A DNA stretch of 64,000 bases from Neospora caninum Liverpool (Eukaryota; Apicomplexa; Conoidasida; Eucoccidiorida; Sarcocystidae), in contig NC_018397.1 in the NCBI RefSeq assembly GCF_000208865.1, forward strand, positions 5,237,748 to 5,301,747. Direction: 5' to 3'. The notes beneath the pieces are model-generated. The model did not search any database and was not told where the DNA came from. It worked only from the letters and a program-made list of their open reading frames with translations. This document shows, in pieces, positions 53,477-64,000 of this stretch. Both the position numbers and the translations under genes were made by a program. Every line of letters starts with the position of its first letter. The first letter of the stretch is position 1.

Positions 53477-54612
53477 CCTCATCTTCCTCGTGTTTCTCTT
53501 CGCCTCATCTTCCTCGTGTTTCTCTTCGCCTCATCTTCCTCGTGTTTCTCTTCGCCTCATCTTCCTCGTGTTTCTCTTCGCCTCATCTTCCTCGTGTTTC
53601 TCTTCGCCTCATCTTCCTCGTGTTTCTCTTCGCCTCATCTTCCTCGTGTTTCTCTTCGCCTCATCTTCCTCGTGTTTCTCTTCGCCTCATCTTCCTCGTG
53701 TTTCTCTTCGCCTCATCTTCCTCGTGTTTCTCTTCGCCTCATCTTCCTCGTGTTTCTCTTCGCCTCATCTTCCTCGTGTTTCTCTTCGCCTCATCTTCCT
53801 CGTGTTTCTCTTCGCCTCATCTTCCTCGTGTTTCTCTTCGCCTCATCTTCCTCGTGTTTCTCTTCGCCTCATCTTCCTCGTGTTTCTCTTCGCCTCATCT
53901 TCCTCGTGTTTCTCTTCGCCTCATCTTCCTCGTGTTTCTCTTCGCCTCATCTTCCTCGTGTTTCTCTTCGCCTCATCTTCCTCGTGTTTCTCTTCGCCTC
54001 ATCTTCCTCGTGTTTCTCTTCGCCTCATCTTCCTCGTGTTTCTCTTCGCCTCATCTTCCTCGTGTTTCTCTTCGCCTCATCTTCCTCGTGTTTCTCTTCG
54101 CCTCATCTTCCTCGTGTTTCTCTTCGCCTCATCTTCCTCGTGTTTCTCTTCGCCTCATCTTCCTCGTGTTTCTCTTCGCCTCTCTTCTCGTGTTTCTCTT
54201 CGCCTCTCTTCTCGTGTTTCTCTTCGCCTCATCTTCCTCTTGTTTCTCTTCGCCTCTCTTCTCGTGTTTCTCTTCACCTCTCTTCTCGTGTTTCTCTTCG
54301 CCTCTCTTCTCGTGTTTCTCTTTGCCTCATCTTCCTCGTGTTTCTCTTCGCCTCATCTTCCTCGTGTTTCTCTTCGCCTCATCTTCCTCGTGTTTCTCTT
54401 CCCCTCTTCCTCTTGTTGCGTTTCTCTTCGCCTCATCTTCCTCGTGTTTCTCTTCCCCTCTCTTCTCGTGTTTCTCTTCGCCTCTCTTCTCGTGTTTCTC
54501 TTCGCCTCATCTTCCTCGTGTTTCTCTTCCCCTCTCTTCCTCTTGTTGCGTTTCTCTTCGCCTCTCTTCTCGTGTTTCTCTTCCCCTCTCTTCCTCTTGT
54601 TGCGTTTCTCTT
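53477..54612. repeat. 26-bp minisatellite: 27 identical copies plus degenerate tail
   Basis: From 53477 to 54178 a 26-bp unit beginning cctcatcttcctcgtgtttc is repeated 27 times with no substitution visible. From 54179 to about 54612 come shortened 24-bp versions (cctctcttctcg...) and variants containing cctcttgttgcg, mixed with full units. Because 26 is not a multiple of 3, the same array reads open in all three plus-strand frames. Confidence 0.95.
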
Positions 54613-54763
54613 CCTTTTCCTCCGTTTCCTCTTCTTCTTCGCTCCAGTCCCAGCGAAGCATTGAGCAGCCTCGATGCGTCAAAGAGAGGAGGCTCCATGA
54701 AAATGTCTGCTCGCCGGTCTGGGCGCGGGAGAAGAGAAAACGCAAGAGGGACGCGCGTGCAAA

Positions 54764-55039
54764 ATGACGCTCAGCCCCGCCTTCCGTTCGCAGAACGCCT
54801 TGGCCGCCTGGTCGCCCGACGGAGAAATCCTCGCGACTGTGACAGAAAACCTCGTCCAGGTGTGCTCCCTCGCGAGTGCAGAACGAAAAACATGAAAACG
54901 CTGACCCACAGACATACCTACACACGCAGGCGCACTTAAGCGAAGAAAGACGCGAAAACGCTTTTCACGCACAGTTGTATATCTATCTATCTATATATTT
55001 GAATACATACATACACACACAATAAATATATACAAATAT

Positions 55040-55077
<38 letters not shown>

Positions 55078-58000
55078 TAATATGGATATGTGTGTATCCG
55101 CTTGCATATGCATGTGGGCACATGCATGGAAGCAAAATGCACCGAAGGGAATGCGTCGTGAGGACTTGGAAAAGTACGTCGGGCTGCGGGGATCCTCGCG
55201 ACGGTATGCGTTGGCGCCTCTTCGCGTTTTTAAAGGACGAGCAAGAACAGCGGAAATTCAAGAGAGACGTTTTTCTTGAGGGCCGCACCTTTTCAATGAA
55301 GAGAGAGCGCTTTGTCCGTGTTCTACAGCTGCGGCGGGTCACAGATCCAAACAACCCCCAAGTGGTTCCCACATGCGAAAAAATTCTCCAGCTCGCCTGG
55401 GCCCCGGATTCGGAGCGCTTTCTCTGCCTCCTCGCTGACCACACAGGCAAGTCGAGAAGACTTTCCCTGCCAATGCACACTGCCTTCATATTTATACAAA
55501 TGCGTATGTATACCCGTACCTGTATAACCAACAACTATTCATGTATACCTACATGTGCCTGTATATATATATATATATATATCAATATCTCGTATATGGA
55601 CGTGGTCAAGGTGTTGTTTATCTGCCATTCTACATCTACATATATATATATATGTAGATTGTATCTGTATATCGCTGTCTATAACCACAATTCGATGTGG
55701 CGATCCAGGTAAATAGGCGTGCACACGTTGTACACACGCCGAGTGAAAGCGGGGATGTGCCTGGCGTTTCTCCCTCTTCTGTGGTTTGTTTTTTTCCTCG
55801 GCTGCTGTCTCCCTTTTCACCTTTTCCGTCCGTCCTTCCCCATCGCGTTTCCTCGCTTTCTCTCTTTGTTTCTTTCCTTTTTCAGTCCGCGCTTTCTCCG
55901 TCGCAGATCGTGACTGGAGCTGCGCGATCAACGAGGGCCTTTTGCCGGTCGTCGCCGCTAGTTGGGCTCCAGATTCTCTTCACGTACTCACTTTGTCGGA
56001 CTGTGGGGTGAGTGTAAGGGCGGAGGCGGTGAAAACAGAGCGGGGCCTTCACTCGCGGAGTTCGTCCACCTTTCAGCGAAAACACTGACACAGAGAAGAG
56101 GAAGGCGTGAATCTGACTGCGTGTGTCTGAGCGGTTGGGTCGTGGGGTACTTCCACATTTAAAAGAGGTAAAGATTTGGGGCGAACTCAGGTTTCTGCGT
56201 GGTCTGACGGCTCTCCAGAGTGTTTTTCGCGTCTTTGCTGTCTCCGTTTGTCGCGCTTCGCCAGATGAGACTGTCGGTATGGAGCCTGTGCGAGACTCGA
56301 GCAGAAGACGCCGCGACACTCGTCGTCATGCGCCCCAAGTCCACTTCAACAAGTGAGCCCAAACGCTTTTGGAAACTGGAATCGGGCGTTTTCGGCCCTC
56401 GAGCAAAGAGTTAAGCGCGTCGGGCTCTCGTTTTGCTTGTATCTCCTTTGGACGGGTAGGACGGACGCGCTTTTCCGTCGACCTCTCTTGTTGGCGCGTT
56501 CAGTCTCCTTCCGTTTTTGGTTCTCTCCAATCAAACAAACCCCGCGCACCTGTGATGTCCTTGGTGTGTTTCAAGCGGTCTTTCCTCCCCTTCGTCTCTC
56601 CGACTGGGGCGGCAACATGTTCGGCAACCACGAGCACGGGGCGAAAACGGACGTTGAAAGCCGGAAACAGGCGCTTGTCGCAGAAACCTCATAGAGGGGG
56701 AGAGCGGTGTACGGACACAGCCATGAACAGAGAAGGGAGTTCCTGAAAACAGCAGAGAAAGCGTGAGATCGAGAGATACACAGGCACGAAGAGACATCTG
56801 TCTGCATGGCGACTGAGAGCGTTTCCTGAACAGTCTGCGAGTTCTCTCAGGTCGCGCGTTCAGCCCCAGCGGCAAATTCTGGGCTGTCTGCACCAGGTGC
56901 GAGTGCAAGGATTATCTCGAGGTTTTCTGCATCTCCACCCGATGGACCAAATTGCGCGTGAGGACCTCTTCCGGGGAAACGGTGAAATAAGCAATGTCTC
57001 AGGGAGGTCTGAACTGCGAGAAGACGCACGCGACGAAACGAAGGGATAGGAGAAAGGAAGAAAGAGAAAGAGCAAGGCCCGCTCAGTTCAAAGGCTTCCA
57101 CTCGGGAGGGCTTTTTACGACAGGAGGAAACAGATACAACGGGAAAGAAGACAACTGAGAAGGAAACGAGAGGACGGTGGCTCTTTTGCGTTTTGCCGAA
57201 TAACGGAGCATGCGCACATTCATGTTTTTCCTTCTGCAGGAGTTCGAAGTGAAGACAGCCGACCTGCAAGGCGTTCTGTGGACGCCAAGCGAAACTTCTC
57301 TCGTCATTTGGGACTCACCGCCGGCTGTGAGGTGCACGAGCTCAGGCGTTTCATTTACCTTTCCAGAAAAATGAACACGAAAAAAACGCACACATCGCAC
57401 AAAGTGTGGAGATGAATCCACAGAGAGAACATATACATATGTAAACATACGCACATACATTTATGCACATACACATATATACATATACATATATATATAT
57501 ATATATATACATATATATTCATATGTATATATGCATGTGTGTGTGTTTATATACGAGAACGAGCCTCATTTCCTGGGTCGTCTTGCCTCGCCTTATCGTT
57601 CGTCCCATGTGGCTGTACAGTGTGGTCTGAGCTCTTTTGAATAGCAGCGCTTTGGTGTGTTTTCGGAGACAGCCGAATGCGGCGAGGCCCGACAGTCTTT
57701 CTTCTCTGTTGTGGGAAAACCCTTTGCCGTGCACTCCCGCCTGCTGGTGTACCACGTCACCGGGGAAGTCCTCTTCAAGTTCGAGCCTCCGGCAGAACCT
57801 CTCGGTGCGTGGCGTGCATGCGGAAAAAGGGAAGGGGCGAGAAATCAAGTTAAAACCGTTGTCCTTTGCGTGCGGCGAACGCTGGCGCTTCTGCGCCGCT
57901 CCCGTCTCACTCTTTTCCCAGGCACAGCTTCATAACAGAAATATACGTATATATATATATATATATGTACTGTGTCGATGTAAAAACGCCGATCTACAAA

Positions 58001-61000
58001 TGTCGATATATATATATATATATATGTAGGAGTGCATGCATGCGTGCGGGAATACTGGAATGCATGTGCATATGTAGTCTCAGTATGCTGTTCTCGTTTG
58101 GTTTACACCGCTTTCTCGGCTTCTTCGATGTTCCCTGTCGCGTGTCTCGCGTCGCTTTCTGCGTCGCAAGCTGTCCCCTGCAAAGACCTCGTGCCTTTTC
58201 GAGAAGCTAGAGCGTCCGACTCGCGTCTGCGCCGCCCACGTCGCAGGAATTCGGCAGCTGCAAATGCATGCAAAGGTCGGGCTCCTGATCGCTTCGGGCT
58301 ACGACGAAACGGTGAGACGGAGGACAGAGAAAACAAGACGGCGCCTAAGTAAAGCGTTACCCCACAACTTCGAAACTGTAAAGCTTTTCTCCTGAGTGGC
58401 GAGCGCCGTCGTCGTTTTCACTTCTTCAAATTAGATGGCGTGCATCACCAAACGCGTGCATGAGCCCGAGACCCTGCAGGGGAGACGATCCATCTACCTG
58501 TATAAACATATCGACATCTATCTACGTGCCGACGTCTATGTACCTATATATGCCTTCCTATACATATATATATATATACATATATGTACATGCGCAAGCG
58601 TATGCTGTATATTCTTGTGGTTTGTTTTGTTTGTGGAGAGGTGATTTGTGTGTGAGGCTGAGGAGACTCGATGTGGAGGATTGGGGCCGTGGCCTTTCGC
58701 GTTTTTCCCGTGAGTTCTTCCTTTGCGAGCTTGATGTATAGCAGTGGCGACTCCTTGTGTGTCTCTGTAGATTCGCGTCTTCTCGCTGCTCGACTGGACG
58801 GAAGTTTTCCCCCCTCTACACCACAGAGAGAAGATGCCCATTGGTCCGCACGTGCTCGTCGTGAGAGAAGAACTGAATGAATGCCAGGAGCGTTCGCCGA
58901 CCGGAATCTCCGACCGTCTGGAAAGCCGCGAAACCGCGACCTGGGAGGCGCGAAGCCGCGCTCCTGTGGTGTACAGACAGCGTAGGCGTAGCCGCAAGAC
59001 CTCAGCAGATTCTCGTTTCTTCGAGGACCAGAAGGCGAACCTCCACGTGGACTTGTGTTTGGATACGCACAGACGCACGTGTGTGCTCTTGTGATTACCT
59101 ACACGTTTCTCCACGCACATAGCTGTGAAGTGATGTTTGTGCTTGGTGAGCTGTGTGCTGGGAAGGCGCGTGAGAGTATCTGTTTCTGTCGCTGTTTTCT
59201 CTCCTTGTCGCCGTCCGTTTTGATTCTTTCTGCGCTTTCCGTTTTCTCGCTTTACAGTGGGGCCGTCCCAGGAGACGAGGGACGGAACAGACGGCTCGGG
59301 CGAGGAGAACCAGCGCCCGTCCGAAGACTGGAGACCGAGACGCAAAAACGCGAGAATGCAGGGCAGGGAGGAGACGGAGGCGGAGGGAGGAAAGAGCGAG
59401 GGAGAACGCGGGAAGGACGCGGAACCAGAGGAAAGAGAAAAAAACGATCCTCGGAGAAACAGGGACAAGAAGACACCGAAACCGTTCATCGCGCTCCCTA
59501 CGGAGAAAGTACGTTCTTCCGCTAACAGCGACACAGCTCCTCCGTCCAACCTACAGATTGTTCCATCCATGGAAGATGTATTCGCAAAGAAATACATACA
59601 TATGGATTTATGTGCATATGGATATCCATACATACAGAGATATGTACATATGGATATATGTATATACATCAACACATCAAGCGACACGGCGAAGGGGAAA
59701 GAGATGCACTATATATATAAATATATAAATATATTTATGTACGCGTGTGTATGTATAGCACATTTTAGTATGCGGCGCGCGTCGCGGCTTCGGTGTGCAT
59801 GCGCATCCAGTCTAGACGCGCGTTGAATCCCCCTGTCGTTTTCTGTTTTTCAGATTGCAGATGTTCGTCTGGGATCGCCTGAGCGGGACAGAAGAGGAGG
59901 TCCAGCACGGCCTCGGCTGAGAGAGGCGGGGTCGTGCGGCGTCGCGGTCGCTGTCCCCAGCCCATGTGGGGCGTTCCTGGCTTCCCAGCACGGTGAGAGG
60001 TCGACCTAAAGACAGAGAGAGCAGGCGAGGAGGAAAGAAAAGAGAACGCGCATAACCCGAGAGAGACGTTTGTCTACGTCCTTAAGGAGAAACGGTCAGC
60101 CGTGGCTTTTAGCAGAAACTGTTCTTTGCTCTCAGCGAGGCAGCCTCGTGTGGTCTACGTTTGGTCTCTTCAAACGGGCGACCTCGTGAGCCTCGTCCTT
60201 CACCGCTCGCTGATCTCTAGTTTCGCGTGGAATCCGCACCCTGCCGCCTACGGCGACACCGCGTGGTAAGATGAGAAACGCAAGACAGTGTCTCGGAACA
60301 CTTCCGTCTCTTTGGCAAGTTCCTGGGCTCTCGCATTTCAGCCCACGCCTCTCGACGCGCTCGAGGCCGGCAGACGGTGCGAGGTCAAAGGTGTGCGCCT
60401 CGCTTGCCTGTTTCGCTCTCGCCGCCTTCACCTCTCCTGTAATGTCTCTCTCCTGCCGTCTCTGTCTCCGTTTTTGTCCGTCTCTGCCGCTTTCTCTTCG
60501 CAGTTTAGCGATTGCGACGAGCGAATCGCGTTTCTTCCTCTGGACCTGCCGCTGGCAGTCTGTCGCCGAGCTGTCCAGGCGTGAGGCAGACGAGAGAGAC
60601 TGGGGCAGCACTGCAAAAAGGAGAAACGAGATGCGAAGAAAAGAAAAGGGGAAAACGAGAAAAGGGAAAGACAGGGGCGGCTGAGAGAGGGCGAACGGGA
60701 GAGGAAAGAAGAGACGTGAAAACGGCAGACACAGGCCTCGCTGATGGTAGAGAGAAGACCGGAAAGCTTTTCGTGGTTACGACAGGTTTTCCGACATGCT
60801 GGTTAAGACCGGCTTTTCCACTGTTCCTGTTTCGTCGTGTTTCTTGTTTTGCTTTTTCAGCGTTTCAGTGCCGAAAACTCCTGTGGAGTCCGGGCGGCGA
60901 CGCCCTCCTGCTTCAAGAGAAGGCAAGGACAAACTCAAAAAGCAGCCATTGGCTCGAGAACGGGAGCACGCGTGTATCTTTACGTATATACATACGCATA

Positions 61001-61235
61001 TCGGCGCAAAGATACACGAAGAAATACATATACACTATATATATATATATATGTAGAAATTCGTGAAAGTGTGTCTGTGTTCTCATGTGTGTTTGACGGT
61101 TGGAATCGTTACGGCTACTCTGCTGTTTCCTCTGTGTGGCTGTGTGTCCCTTTGCAGTCGCGAGGCGTGATTGCCTACCCGTCTTTCCTCTACTCTGTCC
61201 CCGAAACAGCGCACGAAGGCCCAGCGAAAACCTGA
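54764..61235 (+). CDS. WRAP73/WDR8-like WD-repeat protein
   Basis: WRAP73 (WDR8) is a conserved WD40-fold protein that works at centrosomes and spindle poles with SSX2IP in animals and yeast. Exons: 54764-54859, 55236-55446, 55886-56007, 56265-56352, 56851-56957, 57240-57326, 57648-57804, 58247-58311, 58771 to about 58981 or 59080, 59258-59508, 59854-59992, 60136-60265, 60504-60580, 60861-60922, 61158-61235; about 626-659 aa. Matches in order: AWSPDGEILATV; LQLAWAPDSERFLCLL; VRAFSVADRDWSCAINEG (human VQVWSLEQPEWHCKIDEG); ASWAPDSLHVL; RLSVWSLC; AFSPSGKFWAVCTRCECKDYL; LVIWDSPPA; LLVYHVTGEVL; LLIASGYDETIRVFSLLDW; VVYVWSLQTGDLVSLV; LAIATSESRFFLW; LLWSPGGDALLLQEK. Exon 10 is a Glu/Arg/Lys-rich insertion. 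Two introns (starting 55447 and 60923) need GC donors. Uncertain: the exon 1/2 junction and the exon 9 donor. Confidence 0.9.
55043..55075. repeat. (TA)n microsatellite in WRAP73 intron 1
   Basis: About 16 TA units. Confidence 0.88.
57488..57512. repeat. (TA)n microsatellite in WRAP73 intron 6
   Basis: TA tract within a longer catata-rich stretch (57420-57550). Confidence 0.8.
57946..58027. repeat. Pair of (TA)n tracts in WRAP73 intron 7
   Basis: Tracts at about 57948-57966 and 58005-58025. Confidence 0.8.
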
Positions 61236-61567
61236 TGCTCATAGAAAGAGCTCAGGAGCTGCGGCTTCAGAGGGCGGCATGAAACGAGCGAAAAAGGCAG
61301 AGACTGCCAAAGAGGAAAACGCCCTGTGTGCAGTCCGAGCACCGGCGGGAGAGAGGCCTGGAAACATACGGCTACGAGTGGAAGAAGGTACATCTCCAGG
61401 CATCGCGCATGCATGCATGCAGACCGCGGCCTAGAAAGCACGAAGAATACCTGATAGGGAGAGACGAAAAAGGGGAAACAGACGATCGTGAGTCCCCTAT
61501 ACACAGAAATAAGTAGGTATACACGTGCATGCATAGATACGGTATGCTCTGAGGTCACTGCATGTGA

Positions 61568-61605
<38 letters not shown>

Positions 61606-62304
61606 GGAATTGAAATGCAGTTTTTGGTGATGTGTTTCTTGGGTAATTGGAGAGAGGTGTATCTTGAATGTTTGAAATTCTTTTCAACGCCAAGGCGAAA
61701 CCGCTGTAGCCCACAAACCACCGCTGGGGGCCCCGTCGAGCTCTCTCGTGTCCGAGATTTGGGGAACAAGGCCCGAAACGGAAAACGACTACGGCAAGGC
61801 GTCAATGCGTGTGTTTTTCCTGGCATGTTGAATCCCAAAAGCTGAACAAATGCGAGACAAATGCACGGCTCAGGATGCCCCAGCACCGACGTTCCCACAC
61901 ACTCGACCAGATGAACGGAAACAGAGGACACCGCGCCGAGAAATCGAAACGTGAACATTTCTCGTAAACAGTCGCCGATGTGTGTGCAAGCATGTTTATA
62001 TACATATATATACAGATATACATACATATATATATATATTTATATATGCATGTACCTATATATGTATTTGCATGTAGAGATGTAGAGGTGTATACCGATG
62101 ACGAGCGCTGTTATGAGGACGATTGAGAAGTTCGTGTGTGCATCTTTCGCAGAGGCAGTTGAGAAGAGAGAAAAACACCAAATCGCACGGAAACTCAACC
62201 TTGAATGCCCCTTGCTCTGTTCCACGGAGCGTTACGCGGCGCATACAGATCCATGGAAATCCGAGTCATGAGGGATGGGGACGGAAAGAGCATAACCGCT
62301 TCGC
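61236..62304. other. Convergent spacer between WRAP73-like and coiled-coil genes
   Basis: Contains both 3' UTRs, a (TA)n tract at 61570-61603 and TA-rich DNA at 62000-62055. No other gene seen. Confidence 0.5.
61570..61603. repeat. (TA)n microsatellite
   Basis: 34 bp of uninterrupted TA alternation. Confidence 0.9.
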
Positions 62305-63139
62305 CTACGCCGCCTCGTTCTGGGCCTGCTGAAGAATGTCCCGAAAGAAGTCACGCATCTGCGAAACACGCAAAAACAAATCTAACTCTGTTTATGCAGA
62401 GGCCTATTCACAAGACTGGATCGTAGATCCACCTATTCATACACTGCAAACCCATCGACGCATATGCATACACATATGGATGCTGCCAATATATCTACAT
62501 ATATATGTATATATATCTATCTACACATCTATATCTAGACATATCTATATCTAGGTATATCTATACATATATACATATGTATATGTCTGCATATGCGTGC
62601 ACGTATGTATGCTACGGGGATCGACGACTATGTGGTGTGTTACACCCATTCGTGTCGGAGTCGGTGGGAGATTCTCCTTGTCGACACGAATTGCTGCCGA
62701 GATTTATTTTGCCCGTCGCATCCCTTTTCTCCAGAGATCTGTCGCCTTGTTTTTCTCGGCATCCTTTGTTCCTGCGTCTTTTCTCCCTCACCTCGTTCAG
62801 TTCGTTCTTCATGTCGCTGTCGAGGCCTGTGAGAGTAGCCGCGCGGTGGAGAGTGCCATGCGCTTGCTCCATCTGCGTCTTGAGTTCGCTGTTCTTCGCC
62901 TCCAGTTCCTTCACGCGCGAGTCGAGTTTCTCGGCAGTCTGCTCAGCAGCCTTCTGCGCCTTGGTGGCCGAAACGAAGCGGCCTTCCAGATCTCGCAAAC
63001 GCATCTCCAGCTGTGCTGACGTGTCCTTCTCGCTGCTCAACGCCTCCTCCAGTTCAGACACTCGCTGAAAAAAGTGTCCCGGAAAAAACCTCTCTCTTCA
63101 CACGCCAAAATCTCAACGTGCACAACTATGCACATTTAC

Positions 63140-63180
<41 letters not shown>

Positions 63181-63259
63181 TGTATATGTATATATAGGAT
63201 ACACGGGTGTGCCTGCGTGAAAACGCCTAGGAACAAGGCCCACGTAAACACTCAGGAAC

Positions 63260-63295
<36 letters not shown>

Positions 63296-63915
63296 GCCGT
63301 AAATATGGGCGTTTCATGTATAAATATATATGTCATTTTATCATCTGTGTTGTTAGGCATATTCCATTTTACCTTTTTCAACGCGGGGTCTTCCGCGGCT
63401 GTAGATTCCACCGCCGTGGCGGGTTGCTGCGCAGGAACGGAAATTGCAGGACAGGGAAACATATTGAAAGACGCTCTTGTTCTCTCACCGGGGTAAAGCG
63501 CTTGCGAGAGCGTAAAAACAGGGAAAGTGACAGAAACCGAGAGAAAGATCCTCCGTAAGCGCACACACACAAACGTTCACACACACACGGCACCAGCATC
63601 GACGCCGCTGGTTTGAGCTGACCTCTCTCCGACTTGTTACCAGTTACCCGCAGGTGTAAACAGATACATATGTAGCTAGACAGTTACATACGCCTGAATG
63701 TACGGACAGGCTTCGTAGGCAGGTGTACAGACACGAGAGAGACTTCAGGTGTCTCAGAAGGCCACGCTTCGAAACGAAAACCTGTGCTGTTGAGGGGTAT
63801 CCTTTACAATGTCTTATCGCCTCATACACTCGAGACTGCTCTTTTAGGCAAACACAATGCTCACCGCCGCAAGCTCTTTGGCCTTCGCCTTCAACTCCTC
63901 ATTTTCCTTGCGCAA
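62305..63915 (-). CDS. C-terminal exons of a coiled-coil protein (partial, 5' end beyond window)
   Basis: I do not recognise the family. Four minus-strand exons, all phase 0, join cleanly: 63865-63915, 63373-63426, 62792-63064 and 62305-62358. They encode 144 residues ending in DMKNELNE-MRDFFRDILQQAQNEAA and a TAG stop. The first exon (LRKENEELKAKAKELAA) and the third (SELEEALSSEKDTSAQLEMR, then LDSRVKELEAKNSELKTQM) show heptad hydrophobic spacing with Glu/Lys-rich flanks, a long parallel coiled coil. The second exon (QPATAVESTAAEDPALKK) is a short non-coiled linker. The gene starts to the right of 64000, so full length and N-terminal domains cannot be judged. Consistent phase 0 junctions, GT-AG sites and heptads support it; a structural, motor or golgin-type protein are all possible. 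Confidence 0.72.
63138..63195. repeat. (TA)n tracts in coiled-coil gene intron
   Basis: Interrupted TA alternation of about 55 bp between the exons at 63064 and 63373. Confidence 0.85.
63263..63292. repeat. (TA)n microsatellite in coiled-coil gene intron
   Basis: About 15 TA units. Confidence 0.88.
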
Positions 63916-64000
63916 CTGAAAAAAAACAGCAGCATGCGGCAACTATTCGAGAACTGAACCTAATACTACAGTCTCTGTGGAAACGCGGTTTCATCTCATC

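Larger units (their letters stand above)
51663..54763. promoter_or_regulatory. Divergent LysM/WRAP73 spacer
   Basis: Positions 51663-52450 are GA-rich on the plus strand (CT-rich leader of the LysM gene) and include degenerate agagattaagcgag-type repeats at 52155-52375. Positions 52460-53460 are mixed with no supported gene. Positions 53477 to about 54612 are a CT-rich minisatellite ending about 150 bp before the WRAP73-like start codon. The promoters of both genes must lie here. Confidence 0.5.

Noticed and set aside
53477..54178. CRISPR-like direct repeats
   Set aside because: The 26-bp units are contiguous with no spacers, and the genome is eukaryotic.
53012..54939. Three overlapping open frames of 425-550 codons with a 26-residue repeat
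   Set aside because: They are produced by the 26-bp minisatellite reading through in all three frames; the same peptide recurs in each frame, with no domain and no splice partners.

Overview
This window is nuclear DNA of an apicomplexan protozoan, most likely Toxoplasma gondii or a close relative (Hammondia, Neospora). The evidence is the gene structure and sequence texture: many short, phase-consistent exons with GT-AG introns, roughly balanced base composition, long CT-rich 5' leaders, many (TA)n microsatellites in introns and intergenic DNA, and proteins carrying long Ala/Pro/Ser/Gly- or Glu/Lys-rich insertions. No bacterial operons, mobile elements, CRISPR arrays, rRNA or convincing tRNA genes were seen. 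Species identity is inference.

Eleven genes are supported. From left to right: (1) a low-complexity protein with 7-residue Pro/Ser repeats (-, 286-1944); (2) Derlin, an ER membrane ERAD factor (-, 6082-7201); (3) the histone acetyltransferase adaptor ADA2 (+, 9239-16296); (4) a mitochondrial SDH assembly factor 4 homologue (-, 19488-20298); (5) an AFG1-like mitochondrial AAA ATPase (+, 21079-29866); (6) a LIN1/CD2BP2 GYF-domain spliceosomal protein (-, 31495-35543); (7) an unassigned alpha-helical protein (+, 37178-40012); (8) a Ser/Pro-rich protein (-, 41737-44268); (9) a LysM-domain protein (-, 49221-51662); (10) a WRAP73/WDR8 WD-repeat protein (+, 54764-61235); (11) the 3' part of a coiled-coil gene running off the right end (-, 62305 to >63915). 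Exon models were built by hand: domain continuity across junctions, splice consensus and codon phase had to agree.

Strands largely alternate, giving four divergent pairs (2/3, 4/5, 6/7, 9/10). In at least three of the spacers the purine/pyrimidine bias flips, as expected for leaders transcribed outward from a shared promoter. The 4/5 pair couples two mitochondrial biogenesis factors across about 780 bp. The 9/10 spacer contains 27 identical tandem copies of a 26-bp unit followed by degenerate copies. The stretches 2.5-6.0, 16.3-19.5 and 44.3-49.2 kb are gene-free as far as I can see; the second contains a near-perfect 26-bp-arm hairpin.

Main uncertainties: the start of gene 1; the first exon junctions of ADA2, AFG1 and WRAP73; the 3' end of WRAP73 exon 9; and possible upstream exons of genes 6 and 8.
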